A stretch of DNA of 7,958 bases from Syntrophomonadaceae bacterium. Lineage in GTDB: Bacteria; Bacillota; Dethiobacteria; DTU022. Both the position numbers and the translations under genes were made by a program. The notes below the pieces were generated by a model, which searched no databases, was not told the DNA's origin, and was given only the letters and a program-made list of their open reading frames with translations. Shown here piece after piece: positions 1-6,014 of this stretch. The stretch lies in the NCBI GenBank assembly GCA_003558195.1, contig PWMM01000320.1:1-7958 (forward strand), in the 5' to 3' direction. Every line of letters begins with the position of its first letter. Within the stretch, counting starts at the first letter, position 1.

Positions 1-2
1 GC

Positions 3-128
3 CCGGCCTGCAACCGACCTTTTTATAATGAGCGTCCAGGTGGTATAATTTATAATTACCACCGACCTTTGAGCAAAATTGAAAAAGAGTTCGGCCTGGA
101 ATTGTTGTTTAAATCTTTGCAGCGATAA
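3..128 (+). CDS. 3' end of an unidentified gene (possibly radical SAM, lipoyl-synthase-like)
   Basis: An open frame enters from the left edge and ends at TAA 126-128, leaving about 41 C-terminal residues. The tail holds a CNRPFYNERPGG stretch, then IYNYHRPL, and ends KSLQR. It resembles C-termini I recall from biotin-synthase-like radical SAM proteins (COG2516-like), the group that includes the two-protein LipS1/LipS2 lipoyl synthases, but this is memory and not a search. The neighbours fit: 42 bp downstream, with no visible terminator or promoter between, lies a LipM-type transferase, which would supply the octanoyl group such an enzyme converts to lipoyl. The radical SAM CX3CX2C motif, if present, lies outside the window. 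That this is a real coding end is fairly likely; the family is a guess. Confidence 0.5.
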   Translation, partial: PACNRPFYNERPGGIIYNYHRPLSKIEKEFGLELLFKSLQR

Positions 129-170
129 TGTTTAAGATTGTATGGTTCTGAATGATATCTGGAGGATAAT

Positions 171-941
171 ATGATGCGGTATCAATGGCGGTTGATTCTT
201 GACCCTCCTATGAGCGGCAAGGAGAACATGGAAAAAGATCTGGAATTAATGAACGAAGTAGCTACCGGGGAATGTCCACCTACGCTTCGGATTTATCAGT
301 GGTTTCCTCCTGCCGTCTCACTCGGTTACTTTCAAGATGAAAATGAAGTCATTGATTTGAAAGCCTGCCGGGATGCCGGGGTCGATGTAGTTCGCCGCCC
401 AACCGGAGGCCGGGCTGTGCTTCACGATCAGGAATTAACCTATAGCATTGTCGTTCCAGAGGTACATCCTTTTATTAATAAAGGTGGAGTTATAGATGCA
501 TACCGTTCTATTAGCCGCGGTCTCGTTACCGCCTTTAACTTGCTGGATATTGTTGCTGCACTCACACCGGAAAAACAAGGCCGGGCCGGATTGGCACCGG
601 GATCATGTTTTGACAGTTCGACAGCTTATGAAATTCAGGTTGATGGTAAAAAGGTAGTCGGTAGTGCCCAGCTTCGCCGGGACGGGATTATCCTGCAGCA
701 TGGAACAATTCTTTTCAGGTTGCCCCAGGATATTTATAAAATAGTTTTAAAGAAAGATTACAGCCAAATGAATGATCAGCAGGTAGAATTGGGTCAAAAA
801 GCGGCAGGTTTGATTGATCTTGGCTACAATATCAGTTACAGCAGAATGACCCGGGCCCTCGTTAAAGCTTTTTCCATGATCATTCCGGCTGTTTTTACTA
901 GCCAGGATGGTGTAATTAATAATAAGGGGGGTTCAGTATGA
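171..941 (+). CDS. lipM: LipM-type octanoyltransferase / lipoate-protein ligase A family protein
   Basis: Transfers an octanoyl (or lipoyl) group to the lysine of lipoyl domains such as E2 or GcvH; cytosolic. The 256 residues follow the LipM pattern: PTLRIYQWFPPAVSLGYFQ (about 37-55), RRPTGGRAVLHD (75-86), GSCF with candidate nucleophile Cys146, GKKVVGSAQLR with the conserved Lys (159-169), and LQHGTIL (175-181). LipM and LipL use a Cys thioester that ATP-dependent LplA lacks, so C146 favours octanoyltransferase over ligase. The length is close to Bacillus LipM (about 280); there is no separate LplA C-terminal domain. GGAGG at 161-165 lies 5 nt from ATG 171 and 8 nt from ATG 174, so Met2 may be the true start. 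The stop overlaps the lpd start (ATGA), indicating coupled translation. A lipoate ligase role is not excluded. Confidence 0.85.
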   Translation: MMRYQWRLILDPPMSGKENMEKDLELMNEVATGECPPTLRIYQWFPPAVSLGYFQDENEVIDLKACRDAGVDVVRRPTGGRAVLHDQELTYSIVVPEVHPFINKGGVIDAYRSISRGLVTAFNLLDIVAALTPEKQGRAGLAPGSCFDSSTAYEIQVDGKKVVGSAQLRRDGIILQHGTILFRLPQDIYKIVLKKDYSQMNDQQVELGQKAAGLIDLGYNISYSRMTRALVKAFSMIIPAVFTSQDGVINNKGGSV

Positions 942-2344
942 GTGACAAATATCAAGTTACTATTATAGGAGGTGGCCCCGGCGGTTATCTGGCTGCATTA
1001 AGAGCCGCGTCCCTCGGCTTGAAAACCGCTGTTGTCGAAAAAGAAGCTCTCGGGGGTGTATGTCTTAACCATGGCTGCATTCCGACCAAGGTTTTAACCC
1101 ATGGGGCTTCATTATACCGGAAGATTCATTCGGCTGATGAATTTGGTTTTAATATGGATAAAATTGATTTTTCTTTTGCCCGGCTTCAGGAAAAGAAGAA
1201 AGCTGTTGTCGGGGAGCTGACCGGGCATATAGCCGAATTGCTGAAAAATAGCCAGGTTGATTTATTTTTGGGGACAGCAAAAGTATTAAATTCGAATAAA
1301 GTAGTCGTAACCACAAATAATGGTGAAGATGTTGTCCTGGAAACAGATAACATTATCCTTGCTACCGGCAGTGAGGAAATATTCCCGCCCACGCCGGGGT
1401 TGGATTTGCCCGGAGTTATAACTTCCTGGGAAGCCCTTGCCCTGGAGGAACTGCCAAAAACTATGGCTGTAATTGGTGGGGGTGTTATCGCCCTGGAAAT
1501 GGCTTCTATTTTCATGGGACTGGGTGTAAAAGTTACTATTGTACACCGCAGTGAAAGGTTTTTGCGCCGCATGGACTTAGAAATGGTCCGCCGCCTTTCC
1601 ACCTATTTACGCCGGAGTGGTTTGCAAATTATGATGAACTCACCTGTTGAAAAGGTCGAAGAAACAAAAGATGGATTAATAATAACTGTAAGAGGCAAGA
1701 AAGGGGAAGAAACAATCGAAGCTGAAAAAGTTCTGCTCTCAGTTGGTCGTAAAGCCTCTTTTGGCGGGCAGGACTTAGAAACCCTGGGAGTAGAATACGA
1801 CTCTAGCGGTATTAAGGTGAACAGTCGTATGCAAACCACTGCTCCAGGGATATATGCGGCAGGAGATGTTACCGCTCCGGGTTATTTCCTGGCCCATGTA
1901 GCATATCACCAGGGCTTGGTTGCTGCAGAGAACATAGCCGGTTTTGATTCTCATTTCGACGGATCTTTCGTTCCCGGTTGCCTGTTTACCGATCCTGAAC
2001 TGGCCTGTGTAGGTATGAGTGAAGAAGAAGCCAAGGAAAAGGGTTTGGAAAACTTACAGGTTGGCAAGTTTCCCTTTTCTGCCTGCGGTAAAGCGGCAAC
2101 CCAGGGAGAAGTTGAAGGTGCGGTTAAGATTATAACCGCAGGAAAAGAACAAAAAGTTGTCGGTGTTCATATCCTAGGCCCTCATGCTTCGGACCTGATC
2201 CAGGAAGGAACCCTGGCTGTATCCAAAGGAACTAGTGCATCTGAGCTTGCCGAACTGATCCACCCTCATCCCACCCTGTCGGAATCAGTTTGGGAGGCAG
2301 CGATGGCTATTAATAAAGCACCGCTTCATTTCGGACGACGATGA
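938..2344 (+). CDS. lpdA: Dihydrolipoamide dehydrogenase, NADPH-type coenzyme site predicted
   Basis: E3 flavoprotein that reoxidises dihydrolipoyl groups of 2-oxoacid, acetoin or glycine-cleavage complexes; 468 residues, normal for the family. Visible in order: FAD Rossmann motif GGGPGG (11-16), redox disulfide in CLNHGCIPTK (C42/C47), second Rossmann motif GGGVIALE (180-187), FAD motif GIYAAGD (304-310), and the C-terminal HPHPTLSE active-site segment (442-449). The odd part is the coenzyme site: GxGxxA (A185) replaces GxGxxG, and the segment after beta-2 reads VHRSERFLRRMD, with H203/R204/R210 where NAD-type Lpd has Glu at the H203 position. That is the glutathione-reductase pattern, so NADPH preference is inferred. 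AAGGGGGG (924-931) precedes the ATG, which overlaps the lipM stop. Lpd identity is firm; a mercuric-reductase-like relative is much less likely. Confidence 0.92.
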   Translation: MSDKYQVTIIGGGPGGYLAALRAASLGLKTAVVEKEALGGVCLNHGCIPTKVLTHGASLYRKIHSADEFGFNMDKIDFSFARLQEKKKAVVGELTGHIAELLKNSQVDLFLGTAKVLNSNKVVVTTNNGEDVVLETDNIILATGSEEIFPPTPGLDLPGVITSWEALALEELPKTMAVIGGGVIALEMASIFMGLGVKVTIVHRSERFLRRMDLEMVRRLSTYLRRSGLQIMMNSPVEKVEETKDGLIITVRGKKGEETIEAEKVLLSVGRKASFGGQDLETLGVEYDSSGIKVNSRMQTTAPGIYAAGDVTAPGYFLAHVAYHQGLVAAENIAGFDSHFDGSFVPGCLFTDPELACVGMSEEEAKEKGLENLQVGKFPFSACGKAATQGEVEGAVKIITAGKEQKVVGVHILGPHASDLIQEGTLAVSKGTSASELAELIHPHPTLSESVWEAAMAINKAPLHFGRR

Positions 2345-3459
2345 AAAAAGTTGGTCTGATCGTCAACCCGGTTGCTGGCATGGGTGGGAAAGTTGGCCTC
2401 AAAGGGACAGATGGCTTCGAAGTATTGGAAAAGGCGAAAGCAATGGGAGCCCGTCCGGAGGCAGAATCAAAGGCAGCATTAGCCTTGCAGCCCCTTTTGA
2501 TTATTAAGGACGATCTAAAAATGGTAACCTGTCCTGGTGAAATGGGTGAAAATACAGCACGTCGCTGTGGTTTTGATCCTGAACTGATAAGTGATATTAG
2601 CGAGCCGACAACGGCAAAAGATACTGAAAAAGCAGCAAAAATAATGGCCGAGATAGGCGTTGATCTTCTCCTTTTTACCGGTGGGGATGGTACAGCACGA
2701 AATATCTTTAATGCCATTGGCGATAATTCATCATTGCCTGCCCTCGGCGTTCCCGCAGGCGTAAAAATACACTCAGCGGTTTATGCCACCAGCCCCCGTA
2801 ATGCCGGTGAGATGGCATTACAATTTTTACAAGAAGCCGGGCTGCCTGTTCGAAGGTCAGAGGTTATGGATATCGATGAAGATGCTTTCAGGGAGGGGCG
2901 CCTGTCTGCGCGCCTTTACGGTTACCTGCAGGTCCCCTGTTCAGGTGAACTGATGCAGCATTTGAAAATTGGAGGGGCAGAAACAGAAGAGGCTGTGCTG
3001 GATGCTATAGCCGAAAACGTTGTAGAGAAAATGGAAGAAGATACTGTCTTTATAATTGGCCCCGGTTCGACCATCGGGCCAATCATGAAAAAACTGGGCC
3101 TGGATAATACCCTGCTCGGTGTGGATCTAGTAAAAAATGGCCGGCTTATAGCCGCAGATGTTAATGAAAAACAAATTCTTGATTTAATTGAAGGGGAAAG
3201 AGTAAAAATAGTAGTTACTGTTATTGGGGGTCAAGGTTATATTTTTGGCCGGGGCAACCAGCAGATCAGTGCAGAGGTGATCAAAAAAGCAGGTAAGGAG
3301 AACATTATGGTGGTGGCTACCAGGGAAAAGATATTTTCCCTGGAATATGAGAGATTGCTGGTGGATACAGGAGATGAGGAAGTAAATCAGATGCTATGTG
3401 GCTATATGAGAATTATTACCGGCTATAATGAAGAGTTGATATGCCGGGTTAAATGTTAG
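2341..3459 (+). CDS. AcoX / COG3199 ATP-NAD kinase family protein
   Basis: A 372-residue member of the predicted ATP-NAD kinase family that includes AcoX of acetoin dehydrogenase operons. Seen: N-terminal VGLIVNPVAGMGG (4-16) followed by VGLKGTDG, the diacylglycerol/NAD-kinase-type GGDGTARN (114-121), GVPAGVKIHSAVY (137-148), and the family segment GPGSTIGPIMKKLG with LLGVDLVKNG (240-267). The nucleotide-binding GGDGT is intact, so ATP-dependent NAD phosphorylation is plausible, but AcoX biochemistry is poorly defined and its substrate should not be assumed. The start overlaps the lpd stop (ATGA). No good ribosome binding site precedes it, so translation probably depends on coupling to lpd. 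The pairing with an Lpd that looks NADP(H)-specific is suggestive. No acetoin dehydrogenase subunits are in the window. Confidence 0.8.
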   Translation: MKKVGLIVNPVAGMGGKVGLKGTDGFEVLEKAKAMGARPEAESKAALALQPLLIIKDDLKMVTCPGEMGENTARRCGFDPELISDISEPTTAKDTEKAAKIMAEIGVDLLLFTGGDGTARNIFNAIGDNSSLPALGVPAGVKIHSAVYATSPRNAGEMALQFLQEAGLPVRRSEVMDIDEDAFREGRLSARLYGYLQVPCSGELMQHLKIGGAETEEAVLDAIAENVVEKMEEDTVFIIGPGSTIGPIMKKLGLDNTLLGVDLVKNGRLIAADVNEKQILDLIEGERVKIVVTVIGGQGYIFGRGNQQISAEVIKKAGKENIMVVATREKIFSLEYERLLVDTGDEEVNQMLCGYMRIITGYNEELICRVKC

Positions 3460-3482
3460 TGCCTGCATGGATAAAAAAAAAG

Positions 3483-3491
3483 TGTTATAAT
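3483..3491 (+). promoter_or_regulatory. Extended -10 promoter of the diaphorase operon
   Basis: TGtTATAAT gives a perfect -10 hexamer (3486-3491) with the TG extension at 3483-3484. A run of nine A (3473-3481) lies just upstream. The -35 position with a 17-bp spacer (3463-3468, CTGCAT) is poor, which extended -10 promoters tolerate. Transcription would start near 3498. It lies in the 112-bp gap between the acoX-like gene and the NuoE-like gene. Confidence 0.6.
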
Positions 3492-3496
3492 CGTTA

Positions 3497-3533
3497 GGTG
3501 GGAACAGCCCGGCCCAATAGCCGGGCACCCGCC
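3497..3533 (+). other. GC-rich hairpin at the predicted 5' end of the diaphorase transcript
   Basis: A perfect 7-bp inner stem (GCCCGGC 3507-3513 with GCCGGGC 3520-3526) closes the 6-nt loop CCAATA. An outer 6-bp stem (GGTGGG 3497-3502 with CCCGCC 3528-3533, one G-U) sits across a small internal loop. It begins about where the upstream promoter should initiate, so it would form the first structure of the mRNA, possibly a 5' stabiliser. It could instead end the acoX transcript, but only TTT follows, which makes a poor intrinsic terminator. Confidence 0.6.
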
Positions 3534-3557
3534 TTTATAATATAAAATTAAGATGAC

Positions 3558-3562
3558 AGGAG
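3558..3562 (+). promoter_or_regulatory. Ribosome binding site that fixes the TTG start of the NuoE-like gene
   Basis: AGGAG lies 9 nt before TTG 3572. An in-frame TAA at 3566-3568 rules out any start further upstream, and the next in-frame ATG is 47 codons inside, past conserved sequence, so TTG is the only credible start. Confidence 0.75.
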
Positions 3563-3571
3563 ATGTAATTT

Positions 3572-4111
3572 TTGCAGCTACTAAAAGGCGAGAAGGAAGA
3601 AATACTTGCCTGTGTTAAGGAAGTCCTCGGTGAAAATTCAAAAACCCATGAAAACCTGATTCCCATTTTACAGCAGGTTCAAAAAAAACTGGGGTACCTG
3701 CCGGCATTAGCTATGGATAAAATTGCCGAAGGGTTAAAGGTCCCAGCTGTTGATATCTTCAGCCTGGTCACTTTTTATAATCAATTTCGGCTTAATCCTC
3801 CAGGTAAACATGAAATCAAAGTTTGCATGGGAACCGCCTGTTACATGACCGGTGGTGATATAACCCTCGAATCATTCGAGCGCCGAATGGGGATTAATGA
3901 GGGAGAAACTAGCCTGGACAGGCATTACAGCCTCGATCGTGTTGCCTGTGTCGGCTGTTGTACCCTGGCTCCAGTTGCGGTTATTGACGATGAAGTAGAA
4001 GGTAAAGTAACCCCTACCAGGGTTGATGGGATTATGCTGGCCCTGGAAGAAGACAGGGAAGATAATGCTATAGAAAAATCAGGGCCGAAAGTAGGTGCTG
4101 AAGATGAGTAA
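3572..4111 (+). CDS. NuoE/HydC-like [2Fe-2S] thioredoxin-fold subunit
   Basis: Small subunit of an NAD(P)H diaphorase module, 179 residues, cytosolic. The N-terminal helical part has LIPILQQVQKKLGYLP (29-44) and the family segment IFSLVTFYNQFRL (62-74). The C-terminal thioredoxin-like ferredoxin domain carries the four expected ligands: C85 and C90 in CMGTAC, C126 and C130 in CVGCC (C129 is extra). In HydABC-type and complex-I-like enzymes this subunit pairs with the NuoF homologue, which follows here with an 8-bp overlap. The C-terminal 15-20 residues are charged and probably disordered. The start is TTG with a good ribosome binding site. The sequence is closer to HydC/HndA-type subunits of NAD(P)-linked hydrogenases than to respiratory complex I, but the physiological partner is not visible. 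Confidence 0.9.
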   Translation: MQLLKGEKEEILACVKEVLGENSKTHENLIPILQQVQKKLGYLPALAMDKIAEGLKVPAVDIFSLVTFYNQFRLNPPGKHEIKVCMGTACYMTGGDITLESFERRMGINEGETSLDRHYSLDRVACVGCCTLAPVAVIDDEVEGKVTPTRVDGIMLALEEDREDNAIEKSGPKVGAEDE

Positions 4112-6014
4112 ATCTGATCCCCAATCAATCTATGAAAACATTAAGAGAGAAGCCCGGTTACGGGTTGAGTCCCGCCAGGAAAAGCCCCTCATCATGGTGG
4201 GGACTGCTACCTGTGGAGTAGCTGCAGGGGCAATGCAGGTCAAGGAAGATTTTGCAAGGGAGATTGATGATAAAGGTCTCGATGCCGAAGTTATAGAGGT
4301 TGGATGCATCGGCCATTGTTATGCGGAACCCCTCGCTATAATTGCCAAGCCCGGATTTCCACCGGTTTGTTATGGTAATCTAGACGATGGATTGGTCCAC
4401 CGGCTGGTCGAAGATTTTCTGGCTGGAGATGATCCTTCCTATGAATACGCCATGGCTGCCCTGGAGCGAAATGATGAATTTCCCACTTTCGAAGATTTTC
4501 CCCGGGGTGTTTATGAGGAAAAGTTGATCCTGGAGCACTGCGGGTATGCAGATTTTAGCAAAATTGAAAGCTACGTTGCCCGGGATGGATATTCAGCCTT
4601 GGCCAAAGCGCTGTCAGAAGATCCGAAACTGGTCCTTGAAGAAGTAAAAGAGGCCAATTTAAGGGGGCGCGGCGGAGCAGGATTTCCGGCAGGCAAGAAA
4701 TGGGAAGCTTGCTTGAATAATGGCAAAGATGAAATATATGTTATTTGCAATGGTGATGAAGGCGATCCGGGAGCTTTCATGGATCGCAGTGTCTTGGAAT
4801 CAGACCCTCACCTGGTCTTAGAAGGCATGATCTTATGCGCATATGCTGTTGGGGCAAAGCAGGGTTACCTATACATCCGGGCTGAGTATCCCCGGGCGGT
4901 AGAGCATGTCCGTAAAGCGATCGAACAGGCAAGGACAAAGGGTTTTCTTGGTTCATCAATCCTGGGTACAAATTTTTCATTTGACCTGGAAGTTTTCCAG
5001 GGATCGGGAGCCTTCATTTGCGGTGAGGCTACAGCCCTGGTTAATTCCATGGAAGGCCGAACGGGAATGCCCGAAAGCAGGCCACCCCGCCTGGTGCAAC
5101 AGGGATTTCGCGGCAAGCCGACAGTGCTTAATAATGTAAAAACTTTTGCCTATGTGCCTTTAATTATAAACAAGGGCGCTGAGTGGTTCAAAAGTATTGG
5201 AACCCCGGAAAGTCCTGGGACTGCGGTATTTTCACTCGTCGGCAAGATAAATAATACCGGTTTGGTGGAGGTCCCGATGGGCACCACTTTACGCCAGTTG
5301 ATTGAAGAAGTGGGCGATGGTTTGCCGGAAGGCAGTCAGTTCAAGGCTGTGCAGATTGGAGGCCCGTCAGGAGGGTGTCTGCCTGAGTCCGCGCTTGATG
5401 TCCCCATTGATTTTGATTCTCTCCATGAAGCCGGGGCGATTATGGGTTCTGGTGGACTGGTGGTTATGGATCAGGAAGACTGCATGGTTGCAGTAGCTCG
5501 CTTTTTCCTGGAATTCACTCAAAATGAATCCTGTGGCAAGTGCACTTTTTGTCGCCTTGGAACAAAACACATGCTAGATATTCTTACGGATATAACCAGG
5601 GGTGAAGGTGATCTCGAAACCCTCGAGCATTTAAAAGAGCTCAGTGAAGATGTTCGGGACGGTTCCCTGTGCAACCTGGGCCGGACGGCTCCTAATCCTG
5701 TTTTAACTACCCTGAGATACTTTTATGACGAGTACAAGGCTCATGTTGAAGAAGGACGCTGCCCTGCCCTGGTCTGCCGCGATTTGATCCTGTATTACAT
5801 AAAGCCTGCTAAATGCAGCAAACTGTGTAATGTCTGTGTTGGAAGCTGTCCCACAGAAGCCATTTATACCAGAGATGACGGCTTAAAAGCCATTGATCAG
5901 GAAAAATGTGTAAAATGCGACAACTGCCGCAAGGCCTGTCCTACTGAATACGATGCAGTACTTAGGCTTTCTCCCCCTGTATTGCCGGGTGAAAAGGAGC
6001 GTAAAGCAAAATGA
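4104..6014 (+). CDS. NuoF/HydB-like FMN and Fe-S subunit of an NAD(P)H diaphorase
   Basis: 636 residues from ATG 4104, with GGTG 4094-4097 upstream; GTG 4095 is less likely. Domains in order: an N-terminal thioredoxin-like ferredoxin domain with C37, C68 and C72 but Val where the first Cys belongs; the FMN/NAD core with NLRGRGGAGFPAG (185-197), NGDEGDPGAF (216-225) and CGEATAL (306-312); an SLBB-type region; the NuoF [4Fe-4S] site C477/C480/C483 plus C523; and a C-terminal two-[4Fe-4S] ferredoxin domain (C571-C582, C602-C612). C460, H547, C553 and C558 align with residues around the Zn site of Thermotoga HydB as I recall it. This layout is that of HydB-type, often electron-bifurcating, subunits rather than complex I NuoF. 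Odd: GEA replaces the nearly universal GEE, and the first C-terminal motif is CX3CX2CX3C, one residue longer than usual. The stop overlaps the next start (ATGA). Confidence 0.92.
   Translation: MSKSDPQSIYENIKREARLRVESRQEKPLIMVGTATCGVAAGAMQVKEDFAREIDDKGLDAEVIEVGCIGHCYAEPLAIIAKPGFPPVCYGNLDDGLVHRLVEDFLAGDDPSYEYAMAALERNDEFPTFEDFPRGVYEEKLILEHCGYADFSKIESYVARDGYSALAKALSEDPKLVLEEVKEANLRGRGGAGFPAGKKWEACLNNGKDEIYVICNGDEGDPGAFMDRSVLESDPHLVLEGMILCAYAVGAKQGYLYIRAEYPRAVEHVRKAIEQARTKGFLGSSILGTNFSFDLEVFQGSGAFICGEATALVNSMEGRTGMPESRPPRLVQQGFRGKPTVLNNVKTFAYVPLIINKGAEWFKSIGTPESPGTAVFSLVGKINNTGLVEVPMGTTLRQLIEEVGDGLPEGSQFKAVQIGGPSGGCLPESALDVPIDFDSLHEAGAIMGSGGLVVMDQEDCMVAVARFFLEFTQNESCGKCTFCRLGTKHMLDILTDITRGEGDLETLEHLKELSEDVRDGSLCNLGRTAPNPVLTTLRYFYDEYKAHVEEGRCPALVCRDLILYYIKPAKCSKLCNVCVGSCPTEAIYTRDDGLKAIDQEKCVKCDNCRKACPTEYDAVLRLSPPVLPGEKERKAK

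Noticed and set aside
39..63. Inverted repeat GGTGGTA / TACCACC with an 11-nt AT-rich spacer, containing a TATAAT-like sequence.
   Set aside because: It lies inside the coding end of the left-edge gene, over the conserved-looking GGIIYNY segment; there is no -35 and no T tract, so coding constraint explains it.
13..70. The 10-bp direct repeat ACCGACCTTT at 13-22 and 61-70.
   Set aside because: Both copies are in the same coding frame and encode similar residues (NRPF and HRPL); only two copies, no array.
1186..1602. Long open frame on the - strand inside the lpd gene, with others opposite the acoX-like, NuoF-like and NuoG-like genes.
   Set aside because: All are shadows of strongly conserved + strand genes, with low-complexity Ser/Thr/Pro-rich translations and no ribosome binding sites or family motifs.
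3497..3533. Hairpin read as an intrinsic terminator of the lipM-lpd-acoX unit.
   Set aside because: Only three T follow the stem, and a good extended -10 lies just before it, so a 5' leader hairpin is preferred; a termination role is not fully excluded.
3536..3541. Second TATAAT just before the NuoE-like gene.
   Set aside because: No TG extension and no -35 at the right distance (CCCAAT at 17 bp); the copy at 3486-3491 is better.
4095..4103. GTG start for the NuoF-like gene, nine bases upstream.
   Set aside because: ATG 4104 has a GGTG ribosome-binding match at a suitable distance, and the GTG has none.
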